Of a stretch of DNA of 64,000 nt, positions 1 through 7,570 are shown piece after piece. Position 1 is the first letter of the stretch. The number at the start of each line of letters is the position of its first letter. This DNA is from Sporomusa sp. KB1 (GTDB lineage: Bacteria > Bacillota > Negativicutes > Sporomusales > Sporomusaceae). The stretch covers positions 2,203,776 to 2,267,775 of the forward strand of contig NZ_VLKC01000002.1 in the NCBI RefSeq assembly GCF_007830295.1. Reading direction: 5' to 3'. Under the pieces are notes generated by a model. That model saw nothing but the letters and a program-made list of their open reading frames with translations. It did not search any database and was not told the DNA's origin. The position numbers were made by a program, and so were the translations under genes.

Positions 1-690
1 GCAGTTTCCACGGCCCTGACATTTATCATTCCGACAGGTGCTGCTGCTGCCAGTGTTACGACGTCGACAACAGCCATCCGTGTTGGTGATGCCAGTTTTT
101 ACAAGTCCGAAACTTATTCTGATAGCATGAGATTGGCCCACGCACTGTCGTCCTATTACGATCGTCCAATTCTAACGTCTGAAGTAGTTCGACTAACAGC
201 TAATTTTGATTTTGGTTTTGGTGATATATCAATGATGTATGCTGCTGCTGACTACGCTGGTTTACCTATTGATGATATTGTTGTTCTCCGTAAGAAGCAT
301 ATGGGCTGGGGTGAAATCGCTAAACTGCACGGACTTAAAGTTCAGGAACTAAAACACAGATATAATTTATTTGTCGATGAGGCGCATTTCTATAAGGTAG
401 CTATAAATTACATAGACGAATACGACAGCTATCCTGGTAACTATTATGAGCATGATCGTGGCAACAATAGAAATCATGATGAACGTTATGAAGGCCGGGA
501 GCCAAATAGAAATCATGATGAATATTATGAACAAGGCCGGAAGCCGGATCGCAGCAATGATGAATATTATGAGCATAAGCATGAACAAAATAGTAACAAG
601 GATAAACAGCAGCAAGATAAAGATGATAAGAAAGATAACAAAAAAGTTCTTGAGCATAATAAAGATAAAGGCAATGGACATAAGGAGTAG
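1..690 (+). CDS. Exported protein with charged C-terminal repeats (5' partial)
   Basis: The reading frame is open from base 1, so the start lies outside the window; the in-frame ATG at 127 is internal. The first visible residues are hydrophobic and end in Gly-Ala-Ala-Ala-Ala, like the end of a signal peptide, so the protein is probably exported. About 100 residues of mixed composition follow (Tyr/Asp rich, no family recognised). The last 75 residues are low-complexity and charged, with three degenerate 14-residue repeats of the pattern Asn-Arg-Asn-His-Asp-Glu-x-Tyr-Glu, then a Lys/Asp/Asn-rich tail. It ends before a hairpin terminator. Function unknown; the tail could bind metal or a surface polymer, but that is a guess. 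Confidence 0.75.
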   Translation, partial: AVSTALTFIIPTGAAAASVTTSTTAIRVGDASFYKSETYSDSMRLAHALSSYYDRPILTSEVVRLTANFDFGFGDISMMYAAADYAGLPIDDIVVLRKKHMGWGEIAKLHGLKVQELKHRYNLFVDEAHFYKVAINYIDEYDSYPGNYYEHDRGNNRNHDERYEGREPNRNHDEYYEQGRKPDRSNDEYYEHKHEQNSNKDKQQQDKDDKKDNKKVLEHNKDKGNGHKE

Positions 691-731
691 TGTGCTGATT
701 TACTAGGGCGCAATGAAGGAGTTATGGATAA

Positions 732-771
732 AAAGAAGGAATGTTCCTCTAAAAGGGGACATTCCTTCTTT
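732..771 (+). terminator. Rho-independent terminator after the exported repeat protein
   Basis: A 12-bp perfect stem (AAGAAGGAATGT pairing with ACATTCCTTCTT) is followed by a short T-rich tail. It separates the exported protein from the next gene. Confidence 0.75.
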
Positions 772-836
772 GATATTTTGATGCTATACTCAAAATGTCA
801 GTAATCAAAAGGCTTATTTGGAGGCGAGTGGGGGAT

Positions 837-1334
837 ATGGTACAGTCGTGGAAGAGTTTTGCAATAGGTGCTCTTGCTATGTTGGTAATCATAATAGTTG
901 GCTATATGTTATTTACAGGAACGGAAAAGCGCACCGCTATTCCTGAAAAAAACGTAGTAGATACCGAGGACTTTTCTAATAAAGTTACGATTACACCGCT
1001 GCCATCGTTGCGGATTGTTCGGGGAACAGAGGTACCTTTTGAAGGGAAAATAGAATTGCAGCAAGCCATTGCCGGCCAAGCTGCCCAGGACGTAGCTATT
1101 GTCAACTTCCAAGCGACCGGCGAGCATGCTGATAAATCAGTAATTATGATTGTATGGGAGAATGGTGAGGTCGAAAAAGTATATCCTGGGACAAAAAATA
1201 AAAAGTTTTCGCCAGATAGAAGAGCTGTGAAAATTTTGGTAATTGGGTACAGTATGCACGAAAGGAACATTTTTAGGGATGCTAGCCGTAAAGGCATGCT
1301 GACGTGGGAGATTCATTATGAACCAGTTAACTAA
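837..1334 (+). CDS. Membrane-anchored protein of unknown function
   Basis: 165 residues from the ATG at 837, which has GGAGG and GGGGG stretches just upstream; an in-frame ATG at 795 has no ribosome site. One hydrophobic segment (about residues 8-27) follows a short basic N-terminus, giving a single-pass protein with most of the chain outside the cytoplasm. The outer part is about 135 residues, beta-rich in appearance, with no motif I recognise. It stands alone between a terminator and the sigma-54 activator gene. Confidence 0.6.
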   Translation: MVQSWKSFAIGALAMLVIIIVGYMLFTGTEKRTAIPEKNVVDTEDFSNKVTITPLPSLRIVRGTEVPFEGKIELQQAIAGQAAQDVAIVNFQATGEHADKSVIMIVWENGEVEKVYPGTKNKKFSPDRRAVKILVIGYSMHERNIFRDASRKGMLTWEIHYEPVN

Positions 1335-1399
1335 AATAGGAACAGACAGAGTAATTCCTTGAATTTATTCCGGTATTAAGTGAACAAGATGGAGGTTGA

Positions 1400-3052
1400 A
1401 TGGAAATGCTTGATCTGATCATTAAACTTGACGTTGAACTTCGCATCAAGACGGTGCAGCGGGTTGGCGAACAAGCTGCGTTGTATGAAGATAATAGTTA
1501 TGCCGGATTGATAGATCAGGAAATTGACCATGTATTGGGCGGTGCTCTAATGGCGCACGGAACGGTAGAACTTAATAATAAATTTTACCGATATCAGTGT
1601 GTCGCTGAAGCGACGGGAAAAGTGTTATATTTGAGCAGTGATGGAATACTTCTTGATTTTTATAAGCAAATTTTTGATCATATGTCCGAAGGGGTTCAGA
1701 TATATGATCGTAACGGGTATTTTTTATTTGCTAATCCCGCCAGTGAGCTCTTGGAGGGATATGACAGCCGGGCCTATCAGGGAAAGCATCTGCTTGATAT
1801 TTACGATGTCAATGAAGAATATAGTACAGTTTTGACAATTCTAAGGACAAGAAAGCCGGTTGCCAACCGGTGTGACCGCTTTAAGACCAAGAAGGGCACA
1901 GCATTGACAACCATTAATTTTGGCTATCCATTGTTGGTTGACAACAATCTGTATGGAGCGATTGTATTTGAAAGCGACCTGTCGGTATTAAAACGGCTGG
2001 AAAAACGCACGTTCAATCTGGAAGCCTATATTGGAAGTACAGTGCCTGACGGCCAAGCCGCGATGTACACCTTTGATGATATTGTGCACCAAGCGGACAA
2101 TATGAAAGATGTGATTCATTTTGCCAAAAAAGTCTCGCTTACTGATTCAGCAATCTTAATTGTGGGAGCGACTGGAACGGGAAAAGAGCTTGTGGCGCAA
2201 GGCATACATTCATTTAGCTCCAGAAGATATAGGCCCTTTATTGATATTAATTGTAGTGCTGTGCCCGGGAATCTGTTTGAAAGCATATTTTTTGGCACGG
2301 AAAAGGGGGCTTTTACAGGCAGTGTCAGCAAGCCGGGTCTTTTTGAAACTGCCAATGGCGGGACTATTTTTCTTGACGAGGTTAATTCCATTAGTCCGGA
2401 GATCCAGGTTAAGCTTTTGCGGGTATTGCAGGAAAAACGTTTTCAACGTATTGGCGGCAGCAAATACATACAATGTGATGTGCGAATTATTTCGGCAGCA
2501 AATGAAGATCTTAACGCGCTTATGCAGCAGCAAAAAATTCGTATGGATTTCTATTACCGGATATCGACCATTAAAATTGATCTTCCTGCGTTAAAGGATC
2601 GTAACCAGGATAGCCTTTTGCTGGCGCAAAATTTTTTGTGCGAATTGTGTAAACAGTATAGTAGGGAACAGCTAACGATTGCGGAAGAGGTGCTTGCTGT
2701 GTTTCAGCAATATGATTGGCCGGGAAACGTAAGAGAGCTTCATCATGTTATTGAATACGCCTTTAACCGCGCTGCTGATGATGCAAGTATAGTAACGCTT
2801 GAGTGCCTTCCTGACTATTTACGATCGCTGGAAAGGCTAGGGTGTATAACACAGCCGGAACTGGCTGCGAAAGTATATGCAACAGAAGGCACAGGGACTT
2901 TTGATGAACATATGGAACGGTTTGAATACGAATTAATCTTTCAGACGTTGGCAGCAAACAACGGAAACATTACTCATAGCGCTCAGCAACTGGGAATGAG
3001 TAGGCAAAGCCTACAGTACAGGATGAAGAAATTACAGCTATATGGCTCTTAG
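1400..3052 (+). CDS. Sigma-54-dependent activator, PAS + AAA+ + Fis-type HTH (RocR/NtrC-like)
   Basis: 550 residues. The N-terminal ~85 residues are not assigned. A PAS domain spans about 88-200, with the typical start in which a protein asks what the environment holds. The AAA+ sigma-54 interaction domain follows, with Walker A GATGTGKE at 256-263, the sigma-54 contact loop at 303-308 and Walker B (TIFLDE) near 330. A Fis-type helix-turn-helix closes the protein (about 515-545). The contact loop reads GAFTGS rather than the usual GAFTGA. There is no receiver domain, so a small molecule is the likely signal. A perfect -24/-12 promoter for the symporter gene lies about 300 bp downstream, making that unit the obvious target. 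Starts at 1400 and 1406 are both possible behind GGAGG at 1391; the second has better spacing. Confidence 0.93.
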   Translation: MEMLDLIIKLDVELRIKTVQRVGEQAALYEDNSYAGLIDQEIDHVLGGALMAHGTVELNNKFYRYQCVAEATGKVLYLSSDGILLDFYKQIFDHMSEGVQIYDRNGYFLFANPASELLEGYDSRAYQGKHLLDIYDVNEEYSTVLTILRTRKPVANRCDRFKTKKGTALTTINFGYPLLVDNNLYGAIVFESDLSVLKRLEKRTFNLEAYIGSTVPDGQAAMYTFDDIVHQADNMKDVIHFAKKVSLTDSAILIVGATGTGKELVAQGIHSFSSRRYRPFIDINCSAVPGNLFESIFFGTEKGAFTGSVSKPGLFETANGGTIFLDEVNSISPEIQVKLLRVLQEKRFQRIGGSKYIQCDVRIISAANEDLNALMQQQKIRMDFYYRISTIKIDLPALKDRNQDSLLLAQNFLCELCKQYSREQLTIAEEVLAVFQQYDWPGNVRELHHVIEYAFNRAADDASIVTLECLPDYLRSLERLGCITQPELAAKVYATEGTGTFDEHMERFEYELIFQTLAANNGNITHSAQQLGMSRQSLQYRMKKLQLYGS

Positions 3053-3067
3053 TGCAAAATTTTTCTT

Positions 3068-3099
3068 AAATAGACGCCGAATTATTTGGCGTCTATTTT
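3068..3099 (+). terminator. Terminator after first sigma-54 activator
   Basis: An 11-bp stem (AAATAGACGCC with GGCGTCTATTT) ends in TTTTG and closes the regulator's transcription unit. The rest of the 420-base gap to the symporter gene holds an inverted repeat at 3183 and a sigma-54 promoter at 3357. Confidence 0.8.
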
Positions 3100-3182
3100 G
3101 TTTGCGATACCAAGCATTTTGAGAAAACTAAAAAGAATAGTGCAGAAAAATTTGGCGGTACATAATTGCGAAATTTGAAGCG

Positions 3183-3201
3183 ATAGCAAATTGTTTGCTA
3201 T
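3183..3201. promoter_or_regulatory. Candidate upstream activator site for the first sigma-54 activator
   Basis: ATAGCAAATTGTTTGCTAT is a perfect palindrome with 8-bp arms and a 3-bp centre. It lies about 155 bp upstream of a -24/-12 promoter, the usual distance for a sigma-54 enhancer site. That the PAS/AAA+ protein at 1400 binds it is inference. Confidence 0.6.
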
Positions 3202-3356
3202 ATTAATGAAAAGTTCATGATAAGCTTACCAAAAATGATAGTAGACTTTAGTAAAATGGCAAATATTCTTCGAGCAAGCTATAGAAATAGCGGAAAAAGT
3301 GTTTTAATTCAGTATATTTAAATAAAATGTCTGCTAAATAAAGACGGTCTTGGATT

Positions 3357-3371
3357 TGGCACAAATCTTGC
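3357..3371 (+). promoter_or_regulatory. Sigma-54 (-24/-12) promoter for the symporter unit
   Basis: TGGCAC, five bases, TTGC: an exact match to the sigma-54 consensus with the GG and GC dinucleotides at the required spacing. It sits about 105 bases before the symporter start, and a sigma-54 activator gene is immediately upstream. Confidence 0.9.
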
Positions 3372-3475
3372 TATATATAAAAGTATAATAGAATATTCCT
3401 TCGAAGGAGGTGGGGGGAAGCTAGACATAGCAAGGGACATAAAGAAAATATATTAATTTCAAAAGGCAGGTGCTT

Positions 3476-4882
3476 ATGTTGTTGTTGTCGACATTTGACA
3501 ATGTAGTTATTGGAGTATTTACTATTTTTATTGTAGGCATTGGGGTGTATTTCTCGAGAGCGGTTAAAGATATGGAAAGTTTTTATCTGGGCAGCCGTAA
3601 TCTTCCTTGGTCTTTAATTGTAGGCGCTCTAGTTGCTACCTGGTATGGTGGGGTAGGCACTATCGGCACTGTGGAATATGGCGCTATATATGGACTTTCC
3701 GTTTGGGTAATCTGGTGTGTGACGGCTCATGCTGGACGGATGCCGCTAGCCTTATGGGTTGGACCGAAAATTCATATTAGAACTGATATTACAGTGCCTG
3801 ATCTTTTAGAAAGTACTTATGGGAAAGGTGTGGCTGTTCTTGGTGCCCTTCTGATGTTTATATATTGCACACAGGTGGGAAATGTGACGGCCATGGGGTT
3901 TATTGGCGAAGCCGCTTGGGGGATTAGTAATGTGACAGCTGGTGCTCTTTGTGTTGGCCTGGTTGTAATCTTGGCGGTGTTAGGTGGACTTATGGGGGTT
4001 GCGGTAACAGATATGGTGTTTTTCTGGGCCATGTGTTTTGGTTTAACCATGGTTATGCCGGGACAATGGACAGATGTTGGTGGTTGGGCGGGGCTGCAGC
4101 AAGCTCTTGCCAGTACTCCCAAAATGCTAGAACCTCTGGGTGGACTTACGCCAATGAAAGCGTTTATGTTGGTCGTATTGTCTTTTGGGGTATACGCAGA
4201 TCCAACCTTTTACCAGAGATTTTCGGCAGCCGACTCTCCTAAAGCAGGCCGGCGGGCGTTATTGTCCTGTTTTGTCATCTGGATTTGTTTTGATATTGTA
4301 TTAACACTGGCAGGGTTGATTGTTAAGGTTAAATATCCTGATATGGCACCTGCCGAAGGTTATATTAAGCTTGTTTTGGGAAGCCTGCCGGAAGGTGTAA
4401 GAGCGTTGTTTATTATCGGGTTAGTGGGTGGAACAGTTTCGGCTCTAGATGGATATTTTCTTTCAGGTGGGGCGACACTTGCCAATGATCTTTATGCCAG
4501 ATTAAAGAAAGACAGTCTTACCCAGAAGCAATTAGTCACCGCTAGCAGGGTGGGTATTGTTATTGTTGCGGCATTGGCATTGTCGGTAGCTTTCCAATTT
4601 CCAACGGCCCAAGACGCTTTCATTTTTGTTAGCAGTCTTTGGATGGCTGCGGGGTTTGTCCCAATTGTAGGCGCACTGGTATGGCCGGGGCAGAAAACGG
4701 CCTTAGGTGGTTATCTGGGACTTATCACAGGCGCGCTGGTATTTTCATATTTCAAGTTTTTCCCACTGAAAGCCTTTGAACTGGAGCCACTGGTTGCAGC
4801 CTTGCCAGTATCATTTGTATTATGGATTATTGGCAATCAGTTTGGTAAAACTGTTCAAGAAAAATCAGAGGAGGCGGTATAA
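3476..4882 (+). CDS. Sodium:solute symporter (SSS family)
   Basis: About 468 residues with some 12-13 hydrophobic segments spread over the whole length. The N-terminal stretch with a Phe-Tyr-Leu-Gly-Ser-Arg-Asn-Leu-Pro-Trp sequence is typical of the SSS family, which couples solute uptake to sodium. The ATG at 3476 has an AGG five bases upstream; a GTG two codons earlier (3470) is also open. The stop overlaps the next start (TAATG), so it is co-translated with the small membrane protein. Sigma-54 control and the hut-like genes downstream point to an imidazole amino acid, urocanate or a related compound as substrate; the sequence alone does not fix which. Confidence 0.88.
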   Translation: MLLLSTFDNVVIGVFTIFIVGIGVYFSRAVKDMESFYLGSRNLPWSLIVGALVATWYGGVGTIGTVEYGAIYGLSVWVIWCVTAHAGRMPLALWVGPKIHIRTDITVPDLLESTYGKGVAVLGALLMFIYCTQVGNVTAMGFIGEAAWGISNVTAGALCVGLVVILAVLGGLMGVAVTDMVFFWAMCFGLTMVMPGQWTDVGGWAGLQQALASTPKMLEPLGGLTPMKAFMLVVLSFGVYADPTFYQRFSAADSPKAGRRALLSCFVIWICFDIVLTLAGLIVKVKYPDMAPAEGYIKLVLGSLPEGVRALFIIGLVGGTVSALDGYFLSGGATLANDLYARLKKDSLTQKQLVTASRVGIVIVAALALSVAFQFPTAQDAFIFVSSLWMAAGFVPIVGALVWPGQKTALGGYLGLITGALVFSYFKFFPLKAFELEPLVAALPVSFVLWIIGNQFGKTVQEKSEEAV

Positions 4883-5112
4883 TGTCTACTGCGAAAAAAA
4901 GTCTGGAGATATCCTGGTTAGGACTTGACGGCTTTTTAGTTGTACTTTATTTCATCGCTGTTGGTGTTATTTATTATGCCATTACAGCCCAAAATGATTG
5001 GATTGTCGGCCAGGCCATACCATATGGAATTATGATTACAGTGACAATCATATTTATCAATTATTTACTTATTGTTCTTAAATTTAACAAGTCACAGGAC
5101 AAGAATCTCTAG
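4882..5112 (+). CDS. Small two-helix membrane partner of the symporter
   Basis: 76 residues with two hydrophobic segments (about 17-35 and 46-66) and short charged ends. Its ATG shares a base with the symporter stop, so the two are translationally coupled. Small subunits of this layout accompany several SSS-type transporters; a role in assembly or stability of the symporter is inferred from coupling, not from a recognised motif. Confidence 0.75.
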   Translation: MSTAKKSLEISWLGLDGFLVVLYFIAVGVIYYAITAQNDWIVGQAIPYGIMITVTIIFINYLLIVLKFNKSQDKNL

Positions 5113-5153
5113 AGCGGAAATGATAAATCAGCGTAATTGGGAGAGTAAAGGCT

Positions 5154-5696
5154 ATGGATATTAAAGCTTTTTCTATTAAAATTGACAAAGAAGAAGCGAC
5201 TAAACTAGCGGAGTCTCGCGGAAAATGGTTGCGAAGATTGCTTTGCGGCGGTAAGACTATTTCTGAAGTCAGATTGCATTTTGTAGAGTGCAAACTCATT
5301 ACTTATGAAATTACGCATCGTCCAAGCTTTCTGGATAAATTTATATTCCGCAAATCACAGGAAAAAAAGCAGAAGATAACTATGCTGGCTGACGGAACCA
5401 ACGGTTCAGTAGCGTGGGTTGATAGTATGCCGGGAATGGTGATGATGGATAACGTAGCTGAAAGCCAGGTTCAGTATGTGGAGAAAGACGATGAATATAT
5501 AATCAATAAAGGACGGGGGATAGCGTTAAAGGTAGTGCACAGGCATGCTGGCGGAATTCCTGAAATTAAGATGCTTAACATCGATAGTGTGTTTAGGCCT
5601 TATTGGATTGCTTTTTTTGACGAAGTCATTGAGGGAAAGAAAGTACATTATTGCCCAGTTGCCGCCGATGGCTGTGGAATTCATAGAACAATTTAA
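5154..5696 (+). CDS. Cytosolic protein of unknown function in the symporter unit
   Basis: 180 residues, no signal peptide or membrane segment. The start at 5154 follows GGGAGAGTAAAGGCT. I see Cys at about 31, 46 and near the C-terminus (Tyr-Cys-Pro and Gly-Cys-Gly-Ile-His), but no recognised domain. It lies 40 bases after the small membrane protein and before a hairpin, so it belongs to the sigma-54-driven unit. It may be a sensor or accessory of uptake; this is unsupported beyond position. Confidence 0.65.
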   Translation: MDIKAFSIKIDKEEATKLAESRGKWLRRLLCGGKTISEVRLHFVECKLITYEITHRPSFLDKFIFRKSQEKKQKITMLADGTNGSVAWVDSMPGMVMMDNVAESQVQYVEKDDEYIINKGRGIALKVVHRHAGGIPEIKMLNIDSVFRPYWIAFFDEVIEGKKVHYCPVAADGCGIHRTI

Positions 5697-5716
5697 AAAA
5701 GCAGGGAATAGTTAAA

Positions 5717-5770
5717 CAAAAGGCTGTAGATGGGCCTTATTGATGATTAAAAGCCCATTAAAGCCTTTTG
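5717..5770 (+). terminator. Terminator or attenuator between symporter unit and HAL homologue
   Basis: Arms CAAAAGGCT...GGGC and GCCC...AGCCTTTTG form an interrupted stem followed by TTTG. It may end the sigma-54 transcript or allow partial read-through into the lyase gene. Confidence 0.6.
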
Positions 5771-5847
5771 TTTGTCGCAATGTTCTGTAAGTGTTTTCCA
5801 CCATTAAAGTATTGATAAAATTGAGCAATAGAACTAGCATTATGGAC

Positions 5848-5871
5848 GGGAAAGGCAAGCTGCCTTTTCCC
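5848..5871 (+). promoter_or_regulatory. Hairpin just before the HAL homologue ribosome site
   Basis: GGGAAAGGCA, three bases, then TGCCTTTTCCC form a 10-11 bp stem that ends about seven bases before the AGGAGG of the lyase gene. It could protect the 5' end of the mRNA, attenuate transcription or tune translation. Confidence 0.45.
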
Positions 5872-5892
5872 TTTCACTAGGAGGCAGTTGTT

Positions 5893-7443
5893 ATGGAAGA
5901 AAAAGGGAATATCGATAATGTACCACCTGTTGTATTGGGTGGACAAGTGACAATGGAGGACTTGGTGGCAGTGGCTCGGCAGGGAGCTCAAGTGCAGTTC
6001 TCTGAGGAATACTGCGAGCGGGTGAACAAATCCCGGAGACTTGTGGAGAAATGGGTTGGTGAGAGCCGGGTGATGTATGGCATTACTACTGGCTTTGGTT
6101 CGCTATGCACGCAGGTAATTTCACCAGAGGAAACGGCGCAGCTGCAACGTAATATCGTGTTATCACACGCTACTTCTGTAGGGGAGCCCTTATCAATTGA
6201 AGAGGTACGGGCGACGTTATTTATGGTACTGCAAAATGTAGGGCAGGGCTTTTGCGGCGCCCGACTGGAAACGGTAGAACTGTATCGGCAGTTTCTTAAT
6301 CGTGGTCTTACACCGTTTGCTCCCAAGGAGGGTTCGGTAGGCTATCTTAGTCCGGAAGCGCATATGGCGTTAGTTTTGATTGGTGAGGGACAAGCCTATG
6401 TGAATGGTGCGTTGCTGCCTGCTAGAGAAGCATTGCGGCAAGTGGGACTTTTGCCGACAGAACTGGCAGCCAAGGAAGGATTAACCCTGGTTTCCGGAAC
6501 TACCAGTGTGACTGCGCTAGGGGCGCTTGCGCTCTACGACATGTTAAATGCGGCAAAATGTGCTGACATTATTGGCGCTATGGCACTAGAGGTGCTAAAA
6601 GGGACTACGCGCGCCTTTGATGAGCGTCTGATGAGCGTCAGGCCGCATGAAGAGCAATGCAGTACAGCCGCCAATGTAAGAAGCATATTAAACGATTCAG
6701 AGATTGCGGCACACTTTTGCAATTATCGTTTGCAGGATGCGCTGTCACTGCGCTGTATACCCCAACTCCACGGTGCTGCCAAGAAAACACTGCAGGATGC
6801 AATGAAAACCATTGAGATAGAAATGAACTCTTGCTGTGACAACCCGATTTTGTGGCCAGAGGATGACGATGGCGAGGCTATCTCCGGCTGTAACGCCGAT
6901 TCTTCTTATGTAGGGATTGAGATGGACTCTGCCTGTATTGCGGCTACCGCGCTCGCTAAAATGTCAGAGCGCCGGAATAATCGCTTGGTGGATGGACAAC
7001 TTTCGGGATATTCCAGTTTTCTTATTAAAAACCCTGGGCTCAATTCGGGGTTAATGATACCGCAATATACACAGGCGGGTTTATTGAATGACATGAAAAT
7101 ATTATCGTATCCGGCAACTGTTGATGGGATACCTACCTGCGGCAATCAGGAAGACTACGTGGCGATGGGCTATAATGCTGCAAAAAAAGCTAGGCAGGTT
7201 GCCCAGAAGCTGGAGTTTATTCTGGCCATTGAGCTGCTGTCTGTCTATCAGGCACACCAATTTATCGAAGATGACAAAGCGCCGGCGACGGCTGTCCAGA
7301 CTGTTTTGAAGGAAATTGCCCGTACGGTACCTGTCATGAACGAGGATATTTACCTATATCCCCATATTAATAACCTAAGACACCTGATTCATACGCAAAA
7401 GCTAGTGGCGTTGGTTGAAGAAAAGATTGGCAGAGTGCTGTAA
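5893..7443 (+). CDS. HAL/PAL-fold lyase lacking the MIO triad (hutH-like)
   Basis: 516 residues, collinear with histidine ammonia-lyase over the whole length. Family residues kept: Tyr62 in YGITTGFG, His92 in LSHATSVGEP, Arg287 in LSLRC and Glu420 in NQEDY. Where active HALs read GSVG-Ala-Ser-Gly-Asp-Leu, this protein reads GSVGYLSPEAH (147-157): the Ala-Ser-Gly that cyclises to the MIO electrophile is absent and three residues are missing. The usual active-site Asn (NGT) is Ser201, Tyr280 of the Pseudomonas enzyme is Leu284, and Phe329 is Ala335. A normal MIO mechanism is therefore not possible. Known MIO-independent members of this fold include ergothionase, which eliminates trimethylamine from ergothioneine. 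Its place before hutU-hutI-ftcD suggests a urocanate-type product. Strong AGGAGG at 5879. Most tools would call it hutH; I am sure of the fold, not the substrate. Confidence 0.9.
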   Translation: MEEKGNIDNVPPVVLGGQVTMEDLVAVARQGAQVQFSEEYCERVNKSRRLVEKWVGESRVMYGITTGFGSLCTQVISPEETAQLQRNIVLSHATSVGEPLSIEEVRATLFMVLQNVGQGFCGARLETVELYRQFLNRGLTPFAPKEGSVGYLSPEAHMALVLIGEGQAYVNGALLPAREALRQVGLLPTELAAKEGLTLVSGTTSVTALGALALYDMLNAAKCADIIGAMALEVLKGTTRAFDERLMSVRPHEEQCSTAANVRSILNDSEIAAHFCNYRLQDALSLRCIPQLHGAAKKTLQDAMKTIEIEMNSCCDNPILWPEDDDGEAISGCNADSSYVGIEMDSACIAATALAKMSERRNNRLVDGQLSGYSSFLIKNPGLNSGLMIPQYTQAGLLNDMKILSYPATVDGIPTCGNQEDYVAMGYNAAKKARQVAQKLEFILAIELLSVYQAHQFIEDDKAPATAVQTVLKEIARTVPVMNEDIYLYPHINNLRHLIHTQKLVALVEEKIGRVL

Positions 7444-7570
7444 TTTGGTTAGATAAGATTGCTTTTCTGCTACCGCTCTTGGTGTCCAACAGGATTTATT
7501 ACTGTGTTTGTCGAAAAAATCTGTGATAAATGCACTGTGGCTAACGTATAGGGGTAAGAGGATTGCTGAA

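Noticed and set aside
367-681. Antisense hydrophobic open frame in the first gene
   Set aside because: It is a by-product of the charged, repeated codons on the plus strand.
3402-3440. A leader peptide behind the strong GAAGGAGGTGGGG upstream of the symporter
   Set aside because: No start codon follows at a usable distance before an in-frame stop.
6331-6363. A frameshift or base error explaining the missing MIO triad
   Set aside because: The flanking sequence is in frame and well conserved on both sides, the loss is a multiple of three bases, and a second homologue lacks the triad through a different change.
5893-7443. Simple annotation as histidine ammonia-lyase (hutH)
   Set aside because: The fold matches, but the MIO-forming Ala-Ser-Gly is absent in an otherwise intact frame, so I did not give the hutH symbol.
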